A stretch of DNA of 64,000 nucleotides from Gammaproteobacteria bacterium (GCA_903970465.1 CAJCIO010000088.1:1-64000), one strand, 5' to 3'. Shown: positions 7,916 to 17,960, numbered from the stretch's first letter. Program-made: numbers and translations. The notes: generated by a model from the letters alone, not told the origin.

Positions 7916-10780
7916 ATGATTTCGCCGCGACAGCCATTCGAGTCCCGTTCCCTGCCATCAGGGGCTATCGATACCCATCATCATCAGTTCGCCGCCGACG
8001 AGCTGCCGGCTATGTTGCGCGCCGCGCGCCGGGGTGCGCATACCCAGGCGTGGGTGATCTACCGAGCCGGGGAACAGCTGCACCGCGTGGGTGAGGGCGA
8101 CGCGCGGCTGGATTGGCCGGCCAGTATCGACAACGACGAGTTCGACAGCTTTTGCACCTCGCGCCGTTTGCATCGCTGGCCCGCGGGCCGCGGCGAGTTC
8201 GTCCTGGGCTGGCTGCTGGCGCCGATCACTGAACTCCATGACCCGGCCCTGACGGAGCTGGCCTACCGATTGGGGCAGTGCCTGCAGACCGACGCCTTGG
8301 CGCGCGCGCAGGTCACCCAGCGAGTGCTCTACGACATCATCTACCTGGCCAGTACTACCCGCGAGCGTTCGGAGTTCCTGGTGGCGGTGCATCAGCAGTT
8401 GGCGCAATTGATCGATGCCGAGAACTTTTACCTCGCGCTGTACGATCAGGCTACGGGCAAGATCAGCTATCCCTATTACGTCGACAAGATCGATGTCGAC
8501 GCCCTCGAGGCCGAGACTTACGAGTATCTGGACCGCGATCACCTGTCGTTGACCGCTCAGGTACTGACCAGCGGTACTCCGTTGCTGATCGATGCCGCCG
8601 GTATCGTCGCGGCCCAGGCGCAAAAACGGTTTTTTTGCGTAGGCGATCGGCCGGAGTTCTGGATGGGCGCGCCGCTGAAGAACGCCTCGGACGAAGTGTT
8701 CGGCATGATCGCCATGCAGGTCTACGATGTACCGCGCATCTACAGTGCCGAAGATCGCGCGCTGTTCCTCGTGGTCGCCCGCCACGTGGCCATGGCGCTG
8801 GACCGAATCCTGCACCGCGCCGATCTGGAAGAAACCGTTTCGCAGCGCACCCGCGAGCTGTCCCAGCTCAACACGGCGTTGCGCCAGGAAGTGGCCGAGC
8901 GCGAGCGGGCCGAGCATCTGCACAGCGCGCTGTTCCAGATCGCCGAGCTGTCCAGCCAGAGCGGCGACATGGAGCAACTGTTCCAGCGTTTGCACGGCAT
9001 CGTCGGCGAGCTGCTGGTGGCGCGTAACTTCTATCTCGCGCTGTACGACGTCACCACCCAGGAAGTGACATTCCCGTATTACGTCGATGAACATCAAAGC
9101 CATGCCCCGGCACCGCGGCGCGGCAATCGCGGCTTGACCGAATATGTGATCCGCCAACGCCGTGCCTGCCTGATCGACTTCAACGACACCAGCCTGTTGA
9201 TGGCTTCCGGCGAGATCCAGCGCAGCAGCGACCCGATCCGTTCGCAATCGTGGCTGGGTATTCCGCTGTTCGACGAAGACGTGGTGCGCGGCGTGCTGGT
9301 GGTGCAGAGCTATTCACGTTTGGTCAGCTACAGCACGCGCGATCAGGAGCTGCTGACTTTCGTGTCTCGCCATATCGATACCGCCTTGTCACGACGCAGC
9401 GCTGCCGAGGCCGTGCTGGCCGCCAATCTCAAGCTCGAAGCACGAGTGCAGAGCCGCACCCGTGAACTTGATCAGCTCAACGCCCGCCTGCAATACGAGA
9501 ACGCCCACGATGCCCTGACCGGGCTGCCTAATCGCAGTCACTTGCAGCAGCGTCTGCAGTCGGCCTGGGAGGCGTTTCGCCGCGATGGCAACGACCTGGT
9601 GGTGATGTTCCTCGATCTCGATCGCTTCAAACTGATCAACGACAGCCGCGGCCACCACTTCGGCGATCAGCTGTTGATGCAGGCGGCGGCCCGGTTGCGC
9701 AGTTGCCTGCGCGACGAAGACCTGCTGGCGCGCCTGGGCGGCGACGAGTTCGCCGTGCTGGCGCCGCACGCGCCGCTGGAAGTGGCGGTGAGTATCGCCG
9801 AGCGGATTCTGGAGGCGTTCGACCTGCCGTTCCATATCGACGGCCATGTGGTGTTTTCCTCGTGCAGCATCGGTATCGTCGGCGCTGACGCCGAGTTTCA
9901 TCACGAGCCGGCGGACCTGCTGCGCGACGCCGACACGGCTATGTATCGAGTCAAGAATGCCGGGCGCGACAGCTTTGCGGTGTTCAACCGGGAGCTGCGT
10001 CGCGAGTTCTCCGATCAAGTCGAGCGTGAAGGTGCGCTGCGCAATGCGCTCAAGCGCCATGACGAGCTGTTGCCGTATTTCCAGCCCATCGTCGATGTCG
10101 AAAGCGGCCAGTTGGTCGCCCTCGAAGCCTTGATTCGCTGGCGGCTGCCCGGCGGCCAGATTCTCGCGCCGGTGCATTTTTTGCCGGCTCTGGAAGGTTT
10201 GCGCCTGATCGGGCGCCTGGATCTGTACATGCTCGCGGCGGTGGCGATGATCCTCGCAGACCCCGAGCATGCCCACTGGCCGATCGTGCACGTCAACTGT
10301 TCGAGTTACAGCATCACCCGCCCGGAATTTGCCGACGAGGCCCTGGCCGTGCTGGCCAGCCATGGCGTGGCGCCGTCGCGGATCTGCCTGGAGTTGACGG
10401 AGGGCGCCTTGGTGGCCGAGCCGGATCAGGCCCGCCGGGCGATGCAGCAGTTGGCGGAGCAGGGCATGTCGGTGGTGCTGGATGACTTCGGCGCGGGTTT
10501 CTCGTCCTTGAGCTACGTGCATCAGTTTCAGTTCAGCGGCTTGAAGATCGACAAGTCGTTCATTCTCGAGCTGACCGCCAGCGACCGCAGCCGGGCGATC
10601 GTGCGTGCCATCGTGCGCATGGCCGAATCGTTGGGTCTACCGGTGGTGGCCGAAGGCGTCGAGGATGCCGAATCGCTGCGGCTGTTGCAGGAAATGGGCG
10701 CCGGACACGCGCAGGGCTATTACTTCGCGCGACCGCTGGCGCTGGATGATCTCAAGCGTCATCCGCTGCTCGCACCCTAG
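7916..10780 (+). CDS. Dual GAF, GGDEF and EAL cyclic-di-GMP protein
   Basis: The 954-residue soluble protein contains, in order, an unassigned N-terminus, a GAF domain (about 130-300), a short coiled linker, a second GAF (about 345-490), GGDEF (about 525-685) and EAL (about 705-950). The GGDEF motif is intact (RLGGDEFAVL), as are EAL (ALEALIRWRL), DDFGAG and the KIDKSF lysine. Both diguanylate cyclase and phosphodiesterase activity are therefore possible. No membrane segments are seen. The two GAF domains share the pattern NFYLALYD...YYVD, suggesting internal duplication. ATG 7916 has GGAG five bases upstream and is preferred over the in-frame GTG at 7895. Confidence 0.92.
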   Translation: MISPRQPFESRSLPSGAIDTHHHQFAADELPAMLRAARRGAHTQAWVIYRAGEQLHRVGEGDARLDWPASIDNDEFDSFCTSRRLHRWPAGRGEFVLGWLLAPITELHDPALTELAYRLGQCLQTDALARAQVTQRVLYDIIYLASTTRERSEFLVAVHQQLAQLIDAENFYLALYDQATGKISYPYYVDKIDVDALEAETYEYLDRDHLSLTAQVLTSGTPLLIDAAGIVAAQAQKRFFCVGDRPEFWMGAPLKNASDEVFGMIAMQVYDVPRIYSAEDRALFLVVARHVAMALDRILHRADLEETVSQRTRELSQLNTALRQEVAERERAEHLHSALFQIAELSSQSGDMEQLFQRLHGIVGELLVARNFYLALYDVTTQEVTFPYYVDEHQSHAPAPRRGNRGLTEYVIRQRRACLIDFNDTSLLMASGEIQRSSDPIRSQSWLGIPLFDEDVVRGVLVVQSYSRLVSYSTRDQELLTFVSRHIDTALSRRSAAEAVLAANLKLEARVQSRTRELDQLNARLQYENAHDALTGLPNRSHLQQRLQSAWEAFRRDGNDLVVMFLDLDRFKLINDSRGHHFGDQLLMQAAARLRSCLRDEDLLARLGGDEFAVLAPHAPLEVAVSIAERILEAFDLPFHIDGHVVFSSCSIGIVGADAEFHHEPADLLRDADTAMYRVKNAGRDSFAVFNRELRREFSDQVEREGALRNALKRHDELLPYFQPIVDVESGQLVALEALIRWRLPGGQILAPVHFLPALEGLRLIGRLDLYMLAAVAMILADPEHAHWPIVHVNCSSYSITRPEFADEALAVLASHGVAPSRICLELTEGALVAEPDQARRAMQQLAEQGMSVVLDDFGAGFSSLSYVHQFQFSGLKIDKSFILELTASDRSRAIVRAIVRMAESLGLPVVAEGVEDAESLRLLQEMGAGHAQGYYFARPLALDDLKRHPLLAP

Positions 10781-10830
10781 GAACGCCCCCAACCGACGCC
10801 CCCCAACTGCTTGCAGCTTGCAGCTTGCCC

Positions 10831-12102
10831 CTAGGCCCCAGCCTGCTCCGCCACCGGGGTGCTTTTCGGCAGCACCGCCTCGTTGTTCTGCACCAACCAC
10901 AGCGGGCGAAACAGCCGGGTCCAGGCCGTGACGATGACCAGCGTGCTCACGGCGCCGAATATCGCCGCCGGCACGGTGCCCAGCGCGGTGGCGCTGACCC
11001 CGGCGCGGAATTCGCCAAGCTCGTTGGATGAGCCGATGAACAGCATGTTGACCGCACTGACCCGACCGCGCATGGCATCGGGGGTGGCGAACTGGATCAG
11101 CGACGAGCGGATGTACACACTGATCATGTCCGCAGCGCCGGCCACCATCAATGCCGCGAACGACAGCCAGAACCAGCTCGACAAGGCGAAGACCATGTTG
11201 GCCAGGCCGAATACCGCGACGGCGGCGAACATGCGCAGGCCCATGTGCGCGTTGACCGGACGAATGCTCAGGTACAGCCCCATGCACAGTTCGCCCACGG
11301 CGATACCACTGCGCAACAGGCCGAGGCCCTCCGGGCCGACGTGCAGGATCTCCTGTGCATAGATCGGCAGCAGGGCCACCACGCCGCCGAGCAATACCGC
11401 GAACAGGTCCAGCGAGATCGCACCGAGAATGATCGGTTGCGAGGTAATGAAGCGGATGCCTGCGGTAAAGCGCGTGACCGCAGTGGTGCCATCGTCTGGC
11501 TTGGGCGGTGGCGTGTGGGTGGTAGGCACCCATTGCAGCAGGGTGACGCCGGTGGCGAAGCCCAGCAGGCAGACGCCATAGGTCCAGCCGCCGATGCCGG
11601 CATACAGCACGCCGCCCAGCAGGGGGCCGGCGATGGTGGCGATCTTCATGATCATGCTGTTGGTGGCAATGGCCTGTGCCAGGTGTGCGCGCGCGACGAT
11701 CTGCGGCAGCAGGCTTTGCAGCGCCGGACCGGTAAAGGCCCGGGTGCAACCGAACACCAGCATGGCCAGGTAGTAGGGCAGGGTTTCTTGGGTGCCGCTG
11801 AGGGTCAGCCACAACAGCGCACCGCTGGAAAACGTCGCCACAGTCCAGCTGATCTGCAGAATGCGGCGGCGGTTGTAGCGGTCCAGCAGGTCGCCGGCGG
11901 GCAGCAGCAGGATCACCATCGGAATGAACTGCGCCATGCCGACATAGGCCAGTGACAGCGGTTCGCGGGTCAGGTCGTACATATGCCAGGCGATGACGAT
12001 CGCTTGAATCTGCTGGGCAAATACGGCGGCCAGGCGCACACACAAAAATGCGCTGAAACCGGGCTGAGCGAAGATCGATGTGGGGGAGCGAGACAAGTTC
12101 AA
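10831..12102 (-). CDS. MFS transporter, EntS-like family
   Basis: The 423-residue membrane protein has about 12 predicted hydrophobic segments and the MFS loop signature (GDLLDRYNRRRIL after segment 2). The overall pattern resembles the MFS_3 family that includes the enterobactin exporter EntS and macrolide exporters. The substrate is unknown. The frame begins with TTG at 12102 and has no ATG before the first membrane segment, so the start is uncertain. It converges with the cyclic-di-GMP gene, and the 50-base gap contains a short GCTTGCA repeat also seen at 24471. Confidence 0.85.
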   Translation of the reverse strand: MNLSRSPTSIFAQPGFSAFLCVRLAAVFAQQIQAIVIAWHMYDLTREPLSLAYVGMAQFIPMVILLLPAGDLLDRYNRRRILQISWTVATFSSGALLWLTLSGTQETLPYYLAMLVFGCTRAFTGPALQSLLPQIVARAHLAQAIATNSMIMKIATIAGPLLGGVLYAGIGGWTYGVCLLGFATGVTLLQWVPTTHTPPPKPDDGTTAVTRFTAGIRFITSQPIILGAISLDLFAVLLGGVVALLPIYAQEILHVGPEGLGLLRSGIAVGELCMGLYLSIRPVNAHMGLRMFAAVAVFGLANMVFALSSWFWLSFAALMVAGAADMISVYIRSSLIQFATPDAMRGRVSAVNMLFIGSSNELGEFRAGVSATALGTVPAAIFGAVSTLVIVTAWTRLFRPLWLVQNNEAVLPKSTPVAEQAGA

Positions 12103-12219
12103 GGGACGGCGTCTTGTTGTGGGAGCGTCGGGGCGACGATGTTAACAAAAATGCAACGACCTCAGGAGTGCCCTTGGTCATAACTTTTCCGTGCGACCTT
12201 ATAACTATTCAGACGAGGG

Positions 12220-12549
12220 TCATTTCTGCAGATTATTAAGCTCGCAATATTCCTCCCAACTCATGTGTGCCATTTGTGCGACTTCGCGGTGAACTTCGCG
12301 GCGCTGTTCTTCAAAGGCTTGCGGGTTCGGGCTGGTGAGTTGCAGGGTCAGCTCCCAGGCGAACAGGCCGAGGCGCTCGGCTTCCTGCTCGAAAGCTTCG
12401 TGCAGGCGCTCTTCGCGATATTGCTGGAGCGTGAGGCCGGCGACCTGGGCCAGCAGCGGGTTGAGACGATCGAGCTCCTGGGCGACTTCAGGGTGTTGAC
12501 CGAGGAAGGTGTGCAGAGCGATTTGATGCGGGGTTTCAACCTGGGGCAT
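12220..12549 (-). CDS. Small hypothetical protein (possibly DUF6388 family)
   Basis: The 109-residue protein is acidic and mostly helical, without a signal peptide or membrane segment. Charged heptad-like stretches (EERLHEAFEQEAERLGL and EEQRREVHREVAQMAHM) suggest helical bundle packing. It resembles a small family widespread in Pseudomonas, which I think is DUF6388, but I am unsure of that name. No function can be given. ATG 12549 is supported by codon pattern and length. Confidence 0.65.
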   Translation of the reverse strand: MPQVETPHQIALHTFLGQHPEVAQELDRLNPLLAQVAGLTLQQYREERLHEAFEQEAERLGLFAWELTLQLTSPNPQAFEEQRREVHREVAQMAHMSWEEYCELNNLQK

Positions 12550-12918
12550 GGCGATTACCGATGGCGGGTGTTGCCTGGACTATAGCGCACTGCAGCGCAC
12601 AGGGCGGTCTGGCGTTGATGGAGATGAAATCGAATATTAACAAAAGTTTATTTAACCAGGTGTCAAGTTAAACAGCGCTTGAGTGTGTGGCCGCTTGATC
12701 GGTTTAACCAGTCCGGCCCATGGCGTCATCAGCAATTCGCCCAAATTAAACCGCGGATGAAACACCGATAAAGGCCTTTGTAATAGGGGTGAAACTAACT
12801 TTAGCGGGGCAATAACCCGGGTTGGCAGGCGTCATACTGATAACCGCAGCCCTGATGCACCGTGCTTATGCAGTGCCAGGCAACGGCTTCAACCTCGGAT
12901 AATTTAAGGAGATACACC
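12550..12918. other. Long AT-rich intergenic region with GTTTAAC-type motifs
   Basis: These 369 bases separate a divergent pair and contain no ORF I can support. They are AT-rich relative to the flanks and carry four related motifs: TTTAACC at 12651, GTTAAAC at 12667, GTTTAAC at 12702 and TTAAACC at 12746. They may be binding sites controlling the DUF2790 gene. Confidence 0.4.
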
Positions 12919-13182
12919 ATGAACCTGTCATTCAAAACCCTCGCCCTTGGCCTGACCTTGATGGCCTCTTCCTCGGTATTCGCCGCCACCACCGCGCAGA
13001 CCAAACCGGTGATGGACAAGGACGCCGCTTTCGTCAACCTCGATGTTGCCCAGGTGCTCAGCGACAACACCACCGGTAGCGCGTGCGGGATCGACAAAGC
13101 CAAGATGCTTTACCTCAACCATCAGGGTGTCGAGCATGAATTGGACTACCGCGTACAAGGTGAATGCCCGCAGCAGAACTGA
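12919..13182 (+). CDS. DUF2790 family small secreted protein
   Basis: The 87-residue product begins with a signal peptide (hydrophobic segment ending SSSVFAA) followed by a short DUF2790 domain. That domain contains AKMLYLNHQGVEHELDYRVQGEC, with two cysteines that could pair. Such proteins occur as multiple paralogues in Pseudomonas and their function is unknown. The start at ATG 12919 is set by AAGGAG at 12906-12911. The frame is open further upstream to 12862, but that segment lacks a ribosome binding site. Confidence 0.8.
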   Translation: MNLSFKTLALGLTLMASSSVFAATTAQTKPVMDKDAAFVNLDVAQVLSDNTTGSACGIDKAKMLYLNHQGVEHELDYRVQGECPQQN

Positions 13183-13312
13183 GGTATGACGCTGTACGGT
13201 GTGGCGAGGGCGACCGTTCCCGACTGCGGTGTGCCAGGCGTTTTACTTTCGCTTGAAAATCGCTATCGGCAGCGAGCAGCCTCGCTACAGGATAGAGGTG
13301 CGGCGCCAGGGT

Positions 13313-14506
13313 TCAGCTGCGTTGGGAATTGACCAGCAGGCACGCCAGCGCAATCAGTGGCAAGGCGCTGCCGCAGATCACGATCGCCCCCCAGCCGCCC
13401 CGTTCATAGAGGCTGCTGGCCAGTGACGAACCCACCGCCCCGCCGATGAAAATACTGGTCATGTACAGCGCGTTGAGGCGTCCGCGGCTACTGGCATCGA
13501 GCGCGTAGATGGCGCGCTGCCCCAGCACCATGTTCATCTGTACCGCGAAATCCAGCAGCACCCCGGTGATTGCCAGGCCCACCACGCTGTAGGCCGGATG
13601 CACCAGCGCTAGCCAGAACGCCGCAGGTGCCAGCACCATCGCCAGCAGCGAGGCCCGGGCCGTATGCCCGGCGTCAGCCAATCGCCCGGCCAGCGGCGCG
13701 GCCACTGCGCCGATGGCGCCGACCAGGGCGAAGACAGCGATCTGACTTTGGCTCAGGCCATGCTGGCGGGACAACTCCAATGGCACCGCCGTCCAGAACA
13801 GGCTGAACGCACCGAACATCAGGCCCTGATAAAGCGAGCGCTGGCGCAGCAAGGCGTGTCGGGTCATCAAGTGGTACAGCGACAGCAACAATTCGCCGTA
13901 GCTGGCGCGATGGTCGGGCCGGTGCTGAGGCATGGTCCGCGCAATAACGGCAATGATCACCAGCATCACCACGGCGGCTGTCAAGAATACCGCGCGCCAG
14001 CCGAAGTGGTCGGCGATCAGACTGGACAGCGGCCGGGCCAGCAGGATGCCCAGCAGCAGGCCACCCATGATGCTGCCCACCACACGGCCGCGGGTCTGTT
14101 CCGGTGCCAGGTGGGCGGCTAGCGGGATGAGCATCTGCACCGACACCGAGCTGAAACCCCCCAACAGCGACATCGCCAGCAGGGCCGGCGCAGACGTGGT
14201 GAAGCTGATGGCCACCAGGCTCAGCGTCGACAGCGCCAAGGTGGCGAGCATCAGGCGGCGGTTTTCCAGCAAGTCGGCCAGCGGCACCAGAAACAACAGG
14301 CCCAAGGCGTAGCCAATCTGGGTCAGTGAGACGATCAGGCTGGCGCCGTGTGCCGACAGGCCGACATCCGGGGCGATCAGGTCGATGATAGGTTGCGCGT
14401 AATAGATATTGGCGACGATCGCCCCGCAGCAAAAGGCGAACAGGGTGATCAGGCCCTGCGTCATTTGCGGCGCAGTGCTGGGTGCCACTGCGGGCGAAGA
14501 GGGCAT
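13313..14506 (-). CDS. MFS transporter
   Basis: The 397-residue protein has about 12 hydrophobic segments and the MFS loop motif (PLADLLENRRLM) after the second. The opening AFCCGAIVANIYYAQPII is typical of a drug/metabolite exporter branch common in Pseudomonas. Its substrate is unknown. It stands alone, convergent with the DUF2790 gene and divergent from the hybrid kinase across a 198-base gap. Confidence 0.85.
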   Translation of the reverse strand: MPSSPAVAPSTAPQMTQGLITLFAFCCGAIVANIYYAQPIIDLIAPDVGLSAHGASLIVSLTQIGYALGLLFLVPLADLLENRRLMLATLALSTLSLVAISFTTSAPALLAMSLLGGFSSVSVQMLIPLAAHLAPEQTRGRVVGSIMGGLLLGILLARPLSSLIADHFGWRAVFLTAAVVMLVIIAVIARTMPQHRPDHRASYGELLLSLYHLMTRHALLRQRSLYQGLMFGAFSLFWTAVPLELSRQHGLSQSQIAVFALVGAIGAVAAPLAGRLADAGHTARASLLAMVLAPAAFWLALVHPAYSVVGLAITGVLLDFAVQMNMVLGQRAIYALDASSRGRLNALYMTSIFIGGAVGSSLASSLYERGGWGAIVICGSALPLIALACLLVNSQRS

Positions 14507-14704
14507 GAAGCGGGCTCCGGAAAGACTTGAAGGGGGGCGCGAAGACGAAAAGTCTACCGTGTCGCCGGGCCTTCTGGGTGAAAGTTGCCGACGATGGACA
14601 GCAGAGGGGCAAAATCGCTGAACGCTTGCGCGTTACAAAGGTCGTACCCTTGCGGCCCCGTCGAGCCGACGGTTTGCCACCGCTAATCCATGTAAGGCGA
14701 AAGC

Positions 14705-16882
14705 GTGAGTACGGCGATATTGATGAACGATGGGCTTGATCCCCCCACACCCGCGCAGCAGGGCAGCGCCCAGTCACAGGTTGCAACCGTGCAAGCCGCA
14801 GAGTTGCAGGACGGGGTATTGGCACTGCGTGAGGCCCTTGAGGCCGGAGACGTGGGCCATTGGAGCCTGGACCTGGCCTCTGAAACCCTGAGGACCTCGG
14901 TCACCTGCCGCGCGCATTACGGACGCGATCCGCAAGAACCTTTCACCTACGCGCAACTGCTTGCCGGCGTTCATGTCGACGATCGCGCGCGCAGGGCGGC
15001 GGCGGTGCAGGCGAGCGTCGAGGGTGGCGAGGATTACAAGATCGACTACCGGCTCTTCACCCCAGCGGGTGAACTGCGCTGGATCAATGTGCGCGGTCGT
15101 ACCCAGCGCGATGCCCAAGGCAAGCCGCTGCGCATGACCGGCATTTCCCAGGACATCACCGAGCGCATGGCCGAAGAGGGCCGGCGCCAGGCGTTGGCGG
15201 AGGTCAGTGACCGCATCCGCGACCTGGCCGATCCGGCAGAGCTGGCCTACGCCGCCGCCGAAATCCTCGGTCGCCACTTGCAGGTCAGCCGCGCGGGCTA
15301 TGGCCTCGTGGATACTTTCAACGAAACCATCACCATCGAGCGCGACTGGAATGCCCCAGGCATCAAGACGCTGGCCGGGGTCTTGCGTTTTCGCGACTAC
15401 GGCTCTTATATCGAACCGCTCAAGCGTGGCCAGACCATCGTGATCGCCGATGCCGAACAGGATCCGATGACGGCCGACACCGCCGATGCGCTCAAGGCCA
15501 TCAGCGCTCAGGCATTCGTCAACATGCCGGTCAATGAGGAAGGTGGCATGGTGGCGCTGCTTTATCTCAATCATGCCGAGCGACGCGTCTGGCACCCGGC
15601 AGATCTCGAGTTGGTGCGTGAAGTGGCCCACCGGACCTGCATGGCAGTCGAGCGGCGCCGCGCAGAGCACCGCTTGCGTGCGCTGACGGCCTCCCTGGAA
15701 CACCAGGTCGAGAGCCGTACCCGGGCGTTGCTCGACACCGAAGAAGCGCTGCGTCAGGCGCAGAAAATGGAAGCCGTGGGGCAACTGACCGGCGGGGTAG
15801 CCCACGATTTCAATAACCTGCTGACCGTCATTCGCTCATCCACCGATCTGCTCGGGCGGCCCAACCTGGCCCCTGAGCGCCGTCAGCGCTATGTCGAGGC
15901 AATCTCCGAGACGGTCAACCGCGCCACGCGCCTAACCGGCCAACTGCTGGCGTTCGCGCGACGCCAGACCCTCAAGCCGGAAGCCTTCGATGTCGGCGCC
16001 AGTGTCAGCGCCGTCATCGGCATGCTGCATACCCTGGTGGGCTCGCGCGTGCATATCGATCTGCAGTTGCAGGACGAAGAATGTTTCATCCATGCCGACC
16101 CGAGCCAGTTCGATACCGCGCTCGTCAATATGGCGGTCAATGCACGCGATGCCATGGAGGGGCAGGGCAGGGTCACGATCAAGGTCGCCAAGGTGGATGC
16201 AATACCCGGCCAGCAAGCGGCCAAAGGCGATTTCGTGGCGGTGTCGATCAGCGATACTGGCGCGGGCATCGACCCTGGGGATCTCGCGCGGATCTTCGAG
16301 CCTTTTTTCACCACCAAGGCCTTTGGCGAAGGCACCGGGCTGGGTCTGTCCCAGGTATTCGGCTTTGCCCGGCAGTCCGGAGGCGACGTTCAAGTGCGTA
16401 GCGACGATGGCCAGGGCGCAACCTTCACGTTGTACTTGCCGAGCGTGCAGGCCTGTGCGGTCGCCGAAGGGGTGGTCGGAGAGCTCGCCCAGGTCAGTGG
16501 TGGCGGCGTGTGCGTGCTGGTGGTCGAGGACAACGAAGAGGTTGGTGCCTTCGCTGCCGAGTCGCTGCTCGAGCTGGGGTATGCACCGGTGTGGGTGAGG
16601 TCCGCCGAGCGCGCCTTGGCCGAGCTGAACTTGGCGCCGGGGCGTTTCGACGTGGTGTTTTCCGATGTGGTGATGCCGGGCATCAATGGCATCGAGCTGG
16701 CGACGCGCATCGGCAAGCTGTTTCCGCAACTACCCGTGATCCTGACCAGCGGCTACAGCCATGTTCTGGAGGAGAGCGGCCTGGCGGGGTTCGAGCTGTT
16801 GCACAAGCCCTACTCGGTGGACCAGCTTTCCCGCGTGCTCGGGCAGGCGGCAAAAGGACGGCGGCAGTCGTCGCTGTTGTAA
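14705..16882 (+). CDS. Hybrid sensor histidine kinase (PAS-GAF-HisKA-HATPase-receiver)
   Basis: The 725-residue protein has a PAS domain (about 35-155), a GAF domain (about 165-315), a phospho-acceptor domain with His in GGVAHDFNNLLT (about 368-385), an ATPase domain and a C-terminal receiver (about 600-720). The ATPase motifs are NARDAM, DTGAGI and GTGLGL. The receiver phospho-acceptor Asp lies in VFSDVVMPG and its conserved Lys in LHKPY. No membrane segment is seen, so it senses a cytoplasmic signal, and the GAF may bind a chromophore or small ligand. The likely start is GTG 14705 behind AAGGCGA; ATG 14723 is an alternative. No separate partner regulator is adjacent. Confidence 0.9.
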   Translation: MSTAILMNDGLDPPTPAQQGSAQSQVATVQAAELQDGVLALREALEAGDVGHWSLDLASETLRTSVTCRAHYGRDPQEPFTYAQLLAGVHVDDRARRAAAVQASVEGGEDYKIDYRLFTPAGELRWINVRGRTQRDAQGKPLRMTGISQDITERMAEEGRRQALAEVSDRIRDLADPAELAYAAAEILGRHLQVSRAGYGLVDTFNETITIERDWNAPGIKTLAGVLRFRDYGSYIEPLKRGQTIVIADAEQDPMTADTADALKAISAQAFVNMPVNEEGGMVALLYLNHAERRVWHPADLELVREVAHRTCMAVERRRAEHRLRALTASLEHQVESRTRALLDTEEALRQAQKMEAVGQLTGGVAHDFNNLLTVIRSSTDLLGRPNLAPERRQRYVEAISETVNRATRLTGQLLAFARRQTLKPEAFDVGASVSAVIGMLHTLVGSRVHIDLQLQDEECFIHADPSQFDTALVNMAVNARDAMEGQGRVTIKVAKVDAIPGQQAAKGDFVAVSISDTGAGIDPGDLARIFEPFFTTKAFGEGTGLGLSQVFGFARQSGGDVQVRSDDGQGATFTLYLPSVQACAVAEGVVGELAQVSGGGVCVLVVEDNEEVGAFAAESLLELGYAPVWVRSAERALAELNLAPGRFDVVFSDVVMPGINGIELATRIGKLFPQLPVILTSGYSHVLEESGLAGFELLHKPYSVDQLSRVLGQAAKGRRQSSLL

Positions 16883-16966
16883 AGCCTGGTGTTGTGGAGT
16901 GCCCTTACCCTGTGCCGAGGGGCCTGCTCCCGATACGGCGATCAGCCCCGCCATCGGTGGCTGGCA

Positions 16967-17002
16967 CACCCTGTGGGGAGGAAGTCTCCTCGCCACAGGG
17001 TG
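16967..17002. terminator. Strong intergenic hairpin of REP type
   Basis: CACCCTGTGG.GAGGA pairs with TCCTC.CCACAGGGTG across a four-base loop, giving a 16-bp stem with one mismatch. It lies between the convergent hybrid kinase and yidG-like genes and shares its CTGTGGCGAGG core with the hairpin at 45843. It probably limits read-through from both sides. No U-tract follows. Confidence 0.6.
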
Positions 17003-17004
17003 CA

Positions 17005-17325
17005 TCAAAATCTCCACACCACATACAACCCTAGCGCGCCAAGCATGACGCAGGCGACTCCCAGACCGGCGATTTCACGCAGCGCCACCGGTGTGCGGTT
17101 CTCGCTGATCGCCTGGGTGCTTACTCGATAGCGCCGCCATTGCCCTAGCCAGATCGCCACGACGCTCAGCAACGCCACGCCGATCAGGCCGAAGGCGAAG
17201 GCGCCGTGGTGGGGGATCCAGCGCAAGAACAAGGTACTGACCGCCAGCAGCGACAGCAACGTGCGCCGCCACGCCAGCAGGGTGCGTTCAGGTTGCAGGC
17301 CGGCGTCATTGTGCAAGCTGCTCAT
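17005..17325 (-). CDS. YidG-like DUF202 inner-membrane protein
   Basis: The 106-residue protein has three hydrophobic segments and the DUF202 opening LQPERTLLAWRRTLLSLL. The E. coli homologue is YidG, paired with YidH as here. The function is unknown. It starts seven bases after the stop of the upstream YidH-like gene, so the two form a transcription unit and may make a small membrane complex. Confidence 0.82.
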   Translation of the reverse strand: MSSLHNDAGLQPERTLLAWRRTLLSLLAVSTLFLRWIPHHGAFAFGLIGVALLSVVAIWLGQWRRYRVSTQAISENRTPVALREIAGLGVACVMLGALGLYVVWRF

Positions 17326-17331
17326 CGCCGA

Positions 17332-17763
17332 TCAGACCTGACGCAAGGCAACGAAAGCAATCAGCACCGCAGTGACCAGTGCGCCGCCAATGGACAGCAC
17401 CGGCACCAGCAGCGGCAATGGCAATGGATTGCGCTGGCGCATCGCGCGCTCGACATTCAGCCAGCGCAGGCAAGCACTGACACTGATGAGCATGCCCAGC
17501 ACCAGCAGGGTGATCGCCAGCGTTTTGCGCAATTCAGGCAGGAACACGTCGGCGGTGAAGGCCTCTACGGCAATGCCGCCGGCCATCAGTGCCAACGCGG
17601 TGCGAATCCACGCCAGGAAAGTGCGCTCGTTGGCCAGTGTAAAGCGTGGATCGGGTTCGCTGCCGCCGCCGAGCAGGTCCAGGGTGCGTTTGCTGCGCGG
17701 CGTTGGCGGGGCGCAGTGAGTGTCCGGCTTGGCCGCTGAGGGCTGTGACGAGTTGGAATCCAT
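17332..17763 (-). CDS. YidH-like DUF202 inner-membrane protein
   Basis: The 143-residue protein has a hydrophilic N-terminal tail of about 40 residues followed by the DUF202 motif RFTLANERTFLAWIRTALALMAGG and three hydrophobic segments. It resembles E. coli YidH but carries a longer, proline- and serine-rich cytoplasmic tail. The function is unknown. It is the first gene of a two-gene unit with the YidG-like gene and is divergent from a LysR regulator, which might control it. Confidence 0.82.
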   Translation of the reverse strand: MDSNSSQPSAAKPDTHCAPPTPRSKRTLDLLGGGSEPDPRFTLANERTFLAWIRTALALMAGGIAVEAFTADVFLPELRKTLAITLLVLGMLISVSACLRWLNVERAMRQRNPLPLPLLVPVLSIGGALVTAVLIAFVALRQV

Positions 17764-17960
17764 GGGGCAGTAGGGCTCGCTGGTCGGGACCGCGCTGGTG
17801 AGTCAGCGTAGGTTCGGGGCATCGTAGCAGAGCATGCTGCCGGTCACGACTCTGCCTGCGACCAGATGAAACACACTGGCGACTTCGATTGTGTGGTGGC
17901 AAATAATCCATTAACGGATAACATGGCCTCCCTCTGACTGATGACGGAACAGCATGTGTC

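Noticed and set aside
7958..9247. A 429-codon minus-strand frame opposite the GGDEF-EAL gene
   Set aside because: It is antisense to a gene with intact catalytic motifs, and its composition matches a shadow frame.
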